Source: Anammoximicrobium sp032229885
GTDB taxonomy: Bacteria; Planctomycetota; Planctomycetia; Pirellulales; Pirellulaceae
Direction of reading: 5' to 3'
Length of the DNA stretch: 21,347 nucleotides
Assembly (NCBI GenBank): GCA_032229885.1
Contig: JAVYAJ010000270.1
Location: forward strand, 1-21,347
The notes under the pieces are model-generated. The model worked only from the letters and a program-made list of their open reading frames with translations, made no database searches and was not told where the DNA came from. Both the position numbers and the translations under genes were made by a program. The first letter of the stretch is position 1, and every line of letters begins with the position of its first letter. Positions 14,349-21,347 of the stretch are shown here, one piece after another.

Positions 14349-15302
14349 TCAGCCGCCGTATCCGCTGTACCGTTTCACGCCTCGCTGGAACATCACCCGG
14401 GTGCCGATCAACAGCACGACAACCCAACCCACGGCAATGCACAGCTCGCGGACCAGATCCGGCCCGGTGACCTTGCCCAGAAATACGGCGGCTGGAAAGT
14501 AGGCCATGTATTTCAACGGCAGCAGATTGACCAGCCCATTCCAAGGCGCGGGCAGCATGTCCAGCGGGAACATGTGCCCGGACAGAAAGAAATTGAGCAG
14601 CATATAGACAAACGTCAGTGAAGACACCTCGAGAAACCAAAACCCGACCAGTCCAATCGAAGCGTCCAAAAGGAAACCCAACAGAAAGCTGAGCAACAGG
14701 GCCAGGATGAAGGCGGCCATTGTGGCGGCATCGGGCCAACCATCGACGAAATAGCCGCGACACAGGAAAAAAACGAGCCCGAATGGGATGATGGCGACCG
14801 CATAGTAGGCCAGCTTATGGGCCACGCGACCGACCAAGAGAAAGCCGAGCATGTCGATCGGCTGAATCAAGAATTTTTTGATCTCGCCGTTGCGGATCTG
14901 CAACGCGATGCCGGACGCCAGCCCGGGCATGCTCGAAAACGCTCGGCTGAGCATCGCCAAGAGATAGTAGGCGACGACGTTTTGAAACCGATATCCGGCG
15001 ATCCGATCGGCGCCTGGCGATTGACCGACGGAATCAAAGACGGCCCACCACAGAAAGATCTGCGTGATCATCGGCAGGAACCGCATCAGCGTGCCGAGGG
15101 CAAAGTCGCCGCGGTACGCCAGCCGCTCTTCCAACGCCACGCGCAAAATCGTCCAGTAGGTAACCGCACAGGCAGCGAGGCTCGCCTGCTCCGGAATGGC
15201 CAGAACGGGTTGAAGCGAAAGCTCGGGCAGTGCCTCGGGCGGCGCCGCGTCCAAACCTGCTGCGCGGATTTCGCCGTTCCGGAAATCGTAAGAGCTGGGC
15301 AT
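14349..15302 (-). CDS. ABC-2 type transporter permease (DUF990-like)
   Basis: This integral membrane protein of 317 residues should form the channel of an ABC-2 type exporter. After an N-terminal cytoplasmic part I count about six hydrophobic segments, near residues 68-90, 108-124, 164-181, 196-224, 227-243 and 287-302. The segment IALQIRNGEIKKFLIQPID (about 132-150), a cytoplasmic loop with G-E-(I/L)-x-x-x-L-x-x-P, is typical of the ABC-2 family with the 'DUF990' fold. The matching ATPase gene lies upstream on the same strand at 15497-16540, with a 194-base gap. Such systems often have two different permeases; only one is encoded here, so it may act as a homodimer or with a partner elsewhere. 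The substrate is unknown. ATG at 15302 is chosen; a TTG at 15323 and a GTG at 15314 are in frame, and none has a clear ribosome-binding site. Confidence 0.87.
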   Translation of the reverse strand: MPSSYDFRNGEIRAAGLDAAPPEALPELSLQPVLAIPEQASLAACAVTYWTILRVALEERLAYRGDFALGTLMRFLPMITQIFLWWAVFDSVGQSPGADRIAGYRFQNVVAYYLLAMLSRAFSSMPGLASGIALQIRNGEIKKFLIQPIDMLGFLLVGRVAHKLAYYAVAIIPFGLVFFLCRGYFVDGWPDAATMAAFILALLLSFLLGFLLDASIGLVGFWFLEVSSLTFVYMLLNFFLSGHMFPLDMLPAPWNGLVNLLPLKYMAYFPAAVFLGKVTGPDLVRELCIAVGWVVVLLIGTRVMFQRGVKRYSGYGG

Positions 15303-15496
15303 CGTCGTGGACACAAAAGGCAAACACTGATGAAGGCTCAGCCCGGAACGCCGGTTTCAGAGCTTCGGCCGTCCGAAGGCCATCGCGACCCGTTGTCGCA
15401 TCCGTTGTCGCGAGCCGCGCCAACACGGGCGCCAGCTAGCGGCAGCCGACCAAACCCAGACCGCACGCCGCCGCGCGGACGCGCAGGTCGCGCCGC

Positions 15497-16540
15497 TCAG
15501 GCTTTGCCGCGGGCTTCGGCCGCGACGTGCTGGACATCCATCCTCTCACGTCGATACAGCCGCGCGTCCACCTGCGAAAACAATTCCGCGATCACATCTT
15601 CCAGCGGCGGATCCTCCACCGCCACATCGACCACGTTGTACTGATTCAGCACGGCCGCCAACGTGGTGGGGACCGCCGCCCGCGGGATGCGCAGCTTGAT
15701 CTTCGGCGGCTGCGCGTCGAGCATCTGCCCAAAGCGTTCAAACCCGCTCAGAGCCTGCTGCTCGGCCAACTGCAACGTCACGACCTTATGGCCGCTGAAC
15801 TGATCGACAATTCCCGCCAGCGATCCATCGTATTTGATGCACCCTTGGGCGATGATGACCACCCGTTTGCACAGCGCGGCGACATCTTTCATGTAATGGC
15901 TGGTCAGCAAAATCGTGATTCGCCGCTGACGTTGGTAATACTTCAAGAACTGTTGGATGTTGTGCTGAGCGACCACATCCAAGCCGATCGTGGGTTCGTC
16001 GAGAAACAGGACGTCGGGCGAATGCAGCAAGGCGGCGATCAGTTCCATCTTCATCCGTTCGCCCAACGACAGCTCGCGAACCGGCTGACGCATCAGCGTC
16101 TCGACGTCGAGCAGATTCGCGAGATCCGCCAGCGTCACGCGAAACCGCTCCGGGGCGATGCGGTAGATCTGTTGGTGGAGGCGAAACGATTCCTGGGCCG
16201 GCAGGTCCCACCAGAGCTGGTTTTTCTGGCCCATGACCAGGGCGAATCGGCGGCGATACGCGTTTTCGCGTTTCCAGGGCACGAACCCCATCACGTGCGC
16301 CTCGCCCGAGGTCGGCGTGATAACCCCGGACAACAACTTCAACGTCGTGGTCTTGCCCGCTCCGTTGGGTCCCAGAAAAGCGACGAACTCGCCCTGTTCG
16401 ACATCCAGGTCGATCCCCCGAACCGCGTGGACATCGTGATGCTCGCGGTGGAGCAAGCCGCGCATCGATGCCCAAAGCCCTTCGGCCTTTTGATAAACCC
16501 GGTATGACTTGGACAGATTGCGCAGCTCGATAATCGACAT
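15497..16540 (-). CDS. ABC transporter ATP-binding protein
   Basis: This 347-residue cytoplasmic ATPase powers the exporter whose permease is encoded just downstream. Walker A is GPNGAGKTT at 57-65, the Q-loop glutamine is Q105 in MGQKNQLWWDLP, the signature LSLGERMKME starts at 157, Walker B is VLFLDEP at 176-182 and the switch histidine is H215 in LLTSHY. A C-terminal regulatory extension (about 245-330) follows the ATPase core, as in the ATPases paired with DUF990-type permeases. In the ABC signature the second residue block is SLGERMK rather than LSGGQ, which is normal for this subgroup. The ATG at 16540 is preceded by a TATAAT at 16554-16549 but no strong Shine-Dalgarno. It is divergent from the glycosyltransferase gene at 16773. 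Confidence 0.92.
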   Translation of the reverse strand: MSIIELRNLSKSYRVYQKAEGLWASMRGLLHREHHDVHAVRGIDLDVEQGEFVAFLGPNGAGKTTTLKLLSGVITPTSGEAHVMGFVPWKRENAYRRRFALVMGQKNQLWWDLPAQESFRLHQQIYRIAPERFRVTLADLANLLDVETLMRQPVRELSLGERMKMELIAALLHSPDVLFLDEPTIGLDVVAQHNIQQFLKYYQRQRRITILLTSHYMKDVAALCKRVVIIAQGCIKYDGSLAGIVDQFSGHKVVTLQLAEQQALSGFERFGQMLDAQPPKIKLRIPRAAVPTTLAAVLNQYNVVDVAVEDPPLEDVIAELFSQVDARLYRRERMDVQHVAAEARGKA

Positions 16541-16548
16541 AACGCGCC

Positions 16549-16554
16549 ATTATA
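16549..16554 (-). promoter_or_regulatory. Candidate -10 element of the ABC operon
   Basis: On the minus strand a perfect TATAAT lies nine bases before the ATG at 16540. Transcription from it would start within a few bases of the start codon, giving a nearly leaderless message, consistent with the absent ribosome-binding site. No -35 hexamer is visible at 16-18 bases, so the call is weak. Confidence 0.25.
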
Positions 16555-16772
16555 TCGCATCGGATCGAGGCGGGTACTGGCCCACGGCACAGCGCAGCCG
16601 GGTCGCGGCAACCGTCGGTCCAGATTGCGGGCTGCGGGTCGCTCTCGGAAGCGCGGGCCGATGGGTTGGGGCGGTGAGCCCGGGGCGCGCGTGTCCCCGT
16701 TGCCTCGGCGCGCTGCGATCAGTACATTCGCGGGCGTTTTCATGCGTTCCGCCTCCCGCAGGTGCCGATCCC

Positions 16773-17810
16773 ATGACCGCCTCGAAGACGCCTCGCATCC
16801 TGATTGCGCGCATGAGCGCGATCGGAGACACCATCCTGACGCTGCCGGTCGCCTGTGCGCTGCGCGCCCACTGGCCCGACGCTTTTATCGCCTGGGTCGT
16901 AGAAGAAAAATCCGCGGCGATCGTTCAGGACCACGTGTGCTTGGACGAGACGCTACGGCTGCCACGCGGGTGGTTCACCAAGCCGGCCGGTCTGCTGGCG
17001 GTGCGGCGGATGCTCCGCGAGCGCCGCTTCGACGTGACGATCGACTGTCAAGGACTGACCAAATCGGCGCTGGCATGTTGGTTGTCAAGGGCGCGTCGGC
17101 GAATCGGCTTCCGCGGCCGTCATGGTCGTGAACTCAGCCCGTGGTTGAACAACGAGCTGGTCTTGCCGTCACGTCCGCACGTGGTCGATCGTTCGTTGGA
17201 CTTGTTGACGCCGTTGGGGATCCGAGAACCAGCCGTGCGCTGGTTTTTGCCGATCGACGCGGGCTCGCGGCAGCGCGCGCGCGAGGCCGCGGACAAACTC
17301 GGCCTTGCGGCAAGGTACGCCGTCGTCAATCCCGGTGCGAGCTGTGCCTCGCGGCGATGGGAGATGGACCGATTTGCTCACGTCGCCCGCCATCTGGGCG
17401 CTCGGCACGGACTGTCGACGCTGGTCATCTGGGGCGGCGCCGACGAGCAAGCGGCGGCCCGCCAGATCGTGGCGGAATCCGCCGGGTTTGGCGTCCTAGC
17501 GCCATACACCACGCTGCTGGAATTGGCCGCGCTGATCGAAGGCGGGCGTCTGCTGGTCACCGCGGACACGGGCCCCATGCACATGGCGGTGGCGGTGGGC
17601 ACGCCTTGTATCGGTCTGCACGGCACGACGCGCCCCGCCGACAGCGGTCCGTATGGCGCGCCGCACGTGGCGCTGCAGGTCGAGCATCAAGGCGGGTCGC
17701 ACCGCGCGCATCGCCGGGCCGACAACCGGACGATGCGGTTGATCACGGTGGAAATGGTCTGCCAGCAGTGCGATGCGCTGCTGGGCGGCGCCGTCACACG
17801 AACTTCGTGA
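16773..17810 (+). CDS. Glycosyltransferase family 9 (heptosyltransferase-like)
   Basis: This 345-residue protein resembles the ADP-heptose:LPS heptosyltransferases (GT9, GT-B fold) that build the inner core of lipopolysaccharide on the cytoplasmic face of the inner membrane. The N-terminal domain opens with ILIARMSAIGDTILTLP (9-25), the family's R-x-x-x-(I/L)-G-D signature, and has DCQGLTKS at 91-98. The C-terminal donor-binding domain has NPGAS (186-190), W196, and TADTGPMHMAVAVG (263-276) followed by GLHGTT (281-286), all diagnostic. Which sugar and which step cannot be told. The start is the ATG at 16773 with a weak AGGTG at 16760-16764; the frame extends upstream but without GT9 similarity. 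Its 3' end overlaps the convergent oxidoreductase gene by 17 bases. Confidence 0.9.
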   Translation: MTASKTPRILIARMSAIGDTILTLPVACALRAHWPDAFIAWVVEEKSAAIVQDHVCLDETLRLPRGWFTKPAGLLAVRRMLRERRFDVTIDCQGLTKSALACWLSRARRRIGFRGRHGRELSPWLNNELVLPSRPHVVDRSLDLLTPLGIREPAVRWFLPIDAGSRQRAREAADKLGLAARYAVVNPGASCASRRWEMDRFAHVARHLGARHGLSTLVIWGGADEQAAARQIVAESAGFGVLAPYTTLLELAALIEGGRLLVTADTGPMHMAVAVGTPCIGLHGTTRPADSGPYGAPHVALQVEHQGGSHRAHRRADNRTMRLITVEMVCQQCDALLGGAVTRTS

Positions 17811-19095
17811 CGCCCGGCATGGCGACTTCGGGAATCTTGACGTCCCCCCACGCATACTCGGCCGGCGTCAGGCTCTCTTGCGAGTTCAGCGCCATGTCCC
17901 AGGTGATCTCCTGGCCGGTGTAACAGGACATGCGCGCCATGATCGCCAACAGCGTGCTGTAGGACATATACGTGCCGTTGTTGATCGTCTGTCCGTTGCG
18001 GATCGCCGCGAACAATTCCTTGTGCTCCTGGTCGTACATGCTCGTTTTGGGCCCGCTGTACTTCCAGGGCTCGCCCGGGCCTTGGATCAAGTTCTGAAGG
18101 ACCGCCGCCCGGCCCTTGGTCCCCAGCATGTAGTCCTCGACCGTGTTCTTGCACCCGGCCATCTGCCGCGTGTACGAGTACATCTTCGTGCCGTTTTCCC
18201 ACTCGTAGCACGTGGCGAAGTGGTCGTAGATGTTGCCCCACTTCGGATCCGTGCGGACCTGTCGGCCGCCCAAGCCGATGCACTTCAGCGGCGGCTTGTC
18301 GCCCATCATCCACAGGGATTTGTCCAGACTGTGGATGTGCTGCTCGACGATATGATCGCCGGACAACCACGTGAAGTAGTACCAGTTGCGAATCTGGTAT
18401 TCCATCTCGCTCCAACTGGGCTCCCGTCCGCGGTGCCACAGCACGCCCGTCAGATAGTCTTCCTGCATCGACACAATGTCGCCGATCGCCCCGTCCAGCA
18501 GACGTTTCATCGTCTCGCGCACGCCGAAGTCATAGCGCCAGCACAAGCCGGACACGAGGTTGAGATTCTTTTGGCGAGCCAACTCGGTGCTCTCCAAAAC
18601 GTGCCGGACACCGGGACCGTCCACGGCCACCGGCTTTTCGCAGAACACGTGCTTGCCCTGTTCGATGGCGTAGCGCAGGTGCGCCGGACGAAAATGGGGC
18701 GGCTCGGCCAGCAGAACAACGTCGACGCCCGAGTCGATCACGCCCTTGTAGGCGTCGAATCCCGAGAAGGCGCAATCGTCCGAAACGGCGTATTTATCGC
18801 CCAACTGGCGCTGCAGCACATTGCGCGCTTGCGTGAGACGATCCGCAAAGATCTCGCCCATCGCCGTCAGTTTGACGTTGGGATCGGCGTTCATCGCATT
18901 GACGGCCGCGCCGTTGCCGCGCCCGCCACAGCCGACCAAGCCTACCTTCAACACGCCGTCCTCGCCGGCATGGGCCCGTCGCGCCGCGCCGAGCGTGGCG
19001 GCCAACGAACCGCCAACGACGGCCGCTGCCGAGCCTTTCAAGAACTGGCGGCGAGACGCACTGGGGCGAGTGGTGTTCTGGGAGGATTCCGTCAT
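17794..19095 (-). CDS. Tat-exported Gfo/Idh/MocA family oxidoreductase (second paralogue)
   Basis: This 433-residue predicted NAD(P)-dependent oxidoreductase is exported by the Tat system: SRRQFLKG at 14-21 is a textbook twin-arginine motif, and the hydrophobic region ends in an A-H-A cleavage site near residue 43. The Rossmann loop is GLVGCGGRG at 52-60 and the EKP motif is at 153-155. It is a close paralogue of 260-1570, sharing the GLCWRYD, ETMKR(L/V)LDGAIGD and CYTGQ blocks, but about 16 kb away and with no sugar kinase beside it. Families of such exported proteins are expanded in Planctomycetota (known), and substrates are mostly unassigned. The start at 19095 has AAGGAG eight bases upstream. 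The 3' end overlaps the convergent glycosyltransferase gene by 17 bases. Confidence 0.93.
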   Translation of the reverse strand: MTESSQNTTRPSASRRQFLKGSAAAVVGGSLAATLGAARRAHAGEDGVLKVGLVGCGGRGNGAAVNAMNADPNVKLTAMGEIFADRLTQARNVLQRQLGDKYAVSDDCAFSGFDAYKGVIDSGVDVVLLAEPPHFRPAHLRYAIEQGKHVFCEKPVAVDGPGVRHVLESTELARQKNLNLVSGLCWRYDFGVRETMKRLLDGAIGDIVSMQEDYLTGVLWHRGREPSWSEMEYQIRNWYYFTWLSGDHIVEQHIHSLDKSLWMMGDKPPLKCIGLGGRQVRTDPKWGNIYDHFATCYEWENGTKMYSYTRQMAGCKNTVEDYMLGTKGRAAVLQNLIQGPGEPWKYSGPKTSMYDQEHKELFAAIRNGQTINNGTYMSYSTLLAIMARMSCYTGQEITWDMALNSQESLTPAEYAWGDVKIPEVAMPGVTKFV

Positions 19096-19179
19096 GAGGT
19101 GCTCCTTGAAAGGTGGAAGGAGGGAAAATACCGGGGCTGCTCTCGACCATCATACTCGCAGCGCGGGCCAGCCCGCAAG

Positions 19180-20463
19180 CTAGCGCAGGCCGGCGACATA
19201 CCGCAGGAACTCGACGTCCAGCGCCGCCAGATCCGCTTCGAACGCCTGCTCGAACTCGCGCACGCGATCCTCCGGCGAGTCGTAAATCATCACCGGTTTC
19301 GCGCTCAGCCTCTGCTGGTAGCGGACGTACTGTTTCGATCGCGTCGAAATCAAGAAATACGTCAACGCCCACGCTTCGGCATACGCATCCAAAGCCGTCG
19401 CGCCCTGACGAAAACGGCGGTCGTCGGCGATCAGCGTGCGCAGCGAGTCCGCGGGACGCGAGCTTAAGAACGTGCGGAACTGAGTCAGACGATCGCGGTG
19501 CACAGCGCCCACATTTCGCCAGCCCTGCGCGCTGCGCAGGTCGGGCGTCTCGAAAAAGATCGCCAGCCCTTCGCTGGCCCACAGCGGAATATCGGCATAG
19601 CGAGTGTGCAGTCCGCAATTGAAAGCAAGTTGATGCGTCGCTTCGTGAATGATCGTGGCCACCATCCGCTCGGCGTCCGGCCGCAGCAGCAGGCTATTGA
19701 TCTGGGCGCTCGACGTGATCCGCCCCGGCAAACCCGCCAAGCCTTTGACTCCCGTCAGGTCATACATGGCCACTCGGTTGGTCCTCAGGCTGTAGAATCC
19801 GGTCACGCTCCGCGCCGCCTCGCCCAACTCGGCCCGCGCATAGCGTTCGTACGAGGCCAGATCAGCGAACACGAAGGCGACCAGCGGCAGCTCGGGCCGT
19901 TTCAGCTCGAGCCCCCGATGCTCCCAATAGTTCTGAAACGCGCGGAACAGCCGTTCGTACAGCGAACCGCACCATTGGGCATAGGCCGGCGACGTGTTGT
20001 GGCAGATCACGTAGTTGGCGGTCGTTTGCGCGCGAAAACCCTCGGGCAGCTCGGCCAACAACCGATCCTGCAATTCACTCGGCAAAAAAAAACGAAACGG
20101 CGTCTCGTCCGTCGAATGACTGGCAAGCTCGCCGGGCTGGATGGCCCACAACACGCCGGCTCGATCCTGGACTAGCATACCCCCATCGGCGGCCGTGGTC
20201 AGAATCCTCGCCGCCAGCGACGCCGTCTGCCCGTGCTGCTTGACGACGAGGCGTTCCAACGCGGCGACCGATGAGCAGACGGCGAGCCAGGCTAGACAGC
20301 TTCCCAGGGTGACCGCACGGATCTGGCCTCTCGTCAAGATCCTTGCCGTAGGCAAGGGCGAAAACAAATGCAACCGGCCGGGCAATTGTCGGCAGCGCTG
20401 AGCGATCGCTGAGGCCGAAGCGACAAGATCTGCGCGGTTCCATACGGGGCAGTCGGAAAACAT
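19180..20463 (-). CDS. Secreted or membrane-anchored HEATH zinc metalloprotease-like protein (DUF1570-type)
   Basis: This protein of up to 427 residues carries a gluzincin-like zinc site: HEATH at about 273-277 supplies two histidines and the catalytic glutamate, and E298 in WASEGLAIFFE is the likely third ligand. Planctomycete proteins annotated DUF1570 have this layout. A hydrophobic segment AVTLGSCLAWLAVCSSVAA at about 50-68 is a signal peptide or anchor. With the ATG at 20463 this segment lies unusually far in; a TTG at 20337 (beginning TRGQIR) would give a normal-length signal peptide and is a serious alternative. The substrate is unknown. A run of nine T residues at 20092-20084 (coding strand) encodes part of FRFFLP; slippage there would destroy the frame. 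The gene is 84 bases downstream of the oxidoreductase gene on the same strand and could be expressed after or apart from it. Confidence 0.82.
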   Translation of the reverse strand: MFSDCPVWNRADLVASASAIAQRCRQLPGRLHLFSPLPTARILTRGQIRAVTLGSCLAWLAVCSSVAALERLVVKQHGQTASLAARILTTAADGGMLVQDRAGVLWAIQPGELASHSTDETPFRFFLPSELQDRLLAELPEGFRAQTTANYVICHNTSPAYAQWCGSLYERLFRAFQNYWEHRGLELKRPELPLVAFVFADLASYERYARAELGEAARSVTGFYSLRTNRVAMYDLTGVKGLAGLPGRITSSAQINSLLLRPDAERMVATIIHEATHQLAFNCGLHTRYADIPLWASEGLAIFFETPDLRSAQGWRNVGAVHRDRLTQFRTFLSSRPADSLRTLIADDRRFRQGATALDAYAEAWALTYFLISTRSKQYVRYQQRLSAKPVMIYDSPEDRVREFEQAFEADLAALDVEFLRYVAGLR

Positions 20464-20512
20464 GCTGCGGCGGATGTTCAAAGCTGAGGGTTCGGGTAGA
20501 TGCGATCTGTTT

Positions 20513-20539
20513 ATCCGCGTGATCCGTGCAATCCGTGGT
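20513..20539. repeat. Three tandem 9-bp units of the ATCCGTG type
   Basis: ATCCGCGTG, ATCCGTGCA and ATCCGTGGT follow each other directly. In reverse translation they give 'TTDCTDHAD', which I remember as a frequent spurious-ORF phrase ('TDYTD...') from an interspersed repeat of Planctomycetota and Verrucomicrobia (recollection only). Confidence 0.6.
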
Positions 20540-20596
20540 CTTCTCCAGTGTTCTTAGCCCAGGCTGGGTTGCGGGCGAGCACCTCCCGCAAGCTTC

Positions 20597-20705
20597 GATC
20601 CAAAACCATTTTCTAACGCGGGCCGGCGCCCGCAATCCAACGGTGTCGTGAACAAACCACGGTACAAGATGCGCGCGTCGCGCGCAGGTTGCGAACCTGA
20701 CACTC
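20597..20705 (-). repeat. Interspersed repeat, ~110 bp, copy A
   Basis: The reverse complement aligns along its full length with 21171-21283. The core GCGCGCATCTTGTAC is identical, followed by TGGTTTGT and AC-x-ACAC blocks, then TTGG-TTG and GTTAG-x-x-AAATGG. A short GC palindrome, TGCGCGC-GTC-GCGCGCA at 20670-20686, forms a hairpin next to the core. Confidence 0.75.
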
Positions 20706-20723
20706 ACCAGGCACGCATACGAT

Positions 20724-20760
20724 CTCACGCAAAGGCGCCGAGTCGCGAGGAGGCGCGTCC
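20724..20760. repeat. Candidate interspersed repeat fragment ('CTCACGCAAAGGCGCC' type)
   Basis: The sequence CTCACGCAAAGGCGCCGAG and following bases translates as SHAKAPSREEA. I remember very similar 'SHAKA(Q/P)RREE' phrases as spurious ORFs from a widespread repeat in this group. There is only one copy in the window, so this rests on recollection. Confidence 0.35.
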
Positions 20761-21170
20761 TGGGTCCTGCCGTCTTGGCCGCCCTCGCCCACGGCTACTC
20801 GGGCCCCAAGAACTTGTCTCGAGCCACGTCTTTAGCCACGACATCGGGAGGCCTTTTTCGCCGAGGCCAGCGGATTTCTCGATACGGAATCCATTCTACT
20901 ACAAGAGTTTCTTACCGACACTATTGATATCGATCTTGTTGTGACTTGTGAAACGATCGTAGCGACTGAGCGGGCCGCTCGCGTGAAAGAACCATCTGTT
21001 TCCCCTCCGAAGTGGCATTCTCCGTGCTAGCTGCATCTTGGACAATAGGCCAGTGCGTCAGGTGGCGGAATCGATGTGCGAGGCGCCGATGTCGGAAGAT
21101 TGGGTTTCGGATCCATTTCCTTCGCGGCCGAGATCCAACTTGCGTCGCACACTGCCCGATAGTCGCGTTA

Positions 21171-21283
21171 GAGTCTTAGTTCGTATCATGCGCGCACGAT
21201 GCGCGCATCTTGTACACTGGTTTGTACACTACACTTTTGGGTTGTTGACGCTAGATCATGTTAGGTGAAATGGACATTGGATG
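21171..21283 (+). repeat. Interspersed repeat, ~110 bp, copy B
   Basis: This is the inverted partner of 20597-20705. It keeps the hairpin next to the core, here TGCGCGCA-CGA-TGCGCGCA at 21189-21207; the stem is retained although the loop and flanking bases changed. The two copies are about 465 bases apart. Confidence 0.75.
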
Positions 21284-21347
21284 AATGTTACGCAGCACAG
21301 ACGACAGGAAGCGCGTTGGCCGAAGGCCATCACCAACGTAGCCTGGG

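Larger units (their letters stand above)
20464..21347. other. Gene-free repeat island at the window end
   Basis: No convincing gene is present. The region contains at least three different repeat types: an ATCCGYG-type triplet (20513-20539), an inverted pair of about 110 bp (20597-20705 and 21171-21283), and a 'CTCACGCAAAGGCGCC' element (about 20724-20760). Between the inverted copies, a visibly AT-richer stretch (20860-21000) carries a 65-codon open frame with no start codon of note. An imperfect hairpin (CGTTGG...CCAACG) lies at 21313-21337. Confidence 0.55.

Noticed and set aside
16509..16772. N-terminal extension of the glycosyltransferase
   Set aside because: GT9 proteins begin shortly before the (R/K)-x-x-x-(I/L)-G-D motif; the upstream residues look non-coding and overlap the ABC promoter region.
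17773..19467. 564-codon plus-strand open frame antisense to the second oxidoreductase
   Set aside because: Composition and lack of motifs mark it as a shadow frame; the minus-strand gene has all family motifs.
1..21347. CRISPR array, tRNA, rRNA
   Set aside because: I saw no regularly spaced direct repeats of CRISPR type, no convincing T-arm GTTCRANNC with cloverleaf, and no rRNA-like conserved stretch; a covariance-model scan would be needed to exclude tRNAs fully.

Overview
The window reads as chromosomal DNA of a Planctomycetota bacterium, probably from the Pirellulales/Planctomycetales side (inference from gene content). The clues are two Tat-exported Gfo/Idh/MocA oxidoreductases, a giant secreted protein with a planctomycete-type 'LExLExRxLL' N-terminus, PPC domains and a C-terminal type I dockerin, a DUF1570-type HEATH metalloprotease, a DUF2760-Hsp70 pair, high GC, and long intergenic stretches filled with degenerate interspersed repeats.

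Layout. 1-259: nothing coding, one small tandem repeat. 260-1570 (-): Tat-exported Gfo/Idh/MocA oxidoreductase. 1915-4019 (+): a two-gene operon with a 4-base stop/start overlap, made of a galacturonokinase-like GHMP kinase and a DnaQ-type exonuclease fused to a C-terminal WYL-like domain. 4020-4604: repeats and a degenerate interspersed element. 4605-5786 (+): D12-class adenine DNA methyltransferase with no recognisable restriction partner. 5787-6553: no convincing gene. 6554-10252 (-): secreted multidomain dockerin protein, with a perfect 18-bp palindrome just upstream. 10253-11724: intergenic region with an insertion-sequence remnant, short direct repeats, and a second copy of the interspersed element in the opposite orientation. 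11725-14075 (+): DUF2760 protein and Hsp70-family ATPase. 14349-16540 (-): ABC-2 type exporter (ATPase, then permease). 16773-17810 (+): GT9 heptosyltransferase-like glycosyltransferase, overlapping by 17 bases the convergent second Tat Gfo/Idh/MocA protein (17794-19095, -). 19180-20463 (-): secreted or membrane-anchored zinc metalloprotease-like protein containing a nine-T run. 20464-21347: a gene-free repeat island with at least three repeat types, including an inverted pair of about 110 bp.

How the genes may work together. Sugar chemistry recurs: two exported oxidoreductases of a family that acts on sugars, a sugar-1-kinase resembling plant galacturonokinase, and an envelope glycosyltransferase. 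Only the kinase and exonuclease genes (overlap) and the DUF2760-Hsp70 pair (2-base gap) look firmly co-transcribed; the two ABC genes are probably so. I see no complete mobile element, CRISPR array, tRNA or rRNA. The most novel-looking items are the exonuclease-WYL fusion coupled to the plant-like galacturonokinase homologue, the insertion-sequence remnant bracketed by an 18-bp direct repeat, and the two pairs of inverted interspersed repeats.
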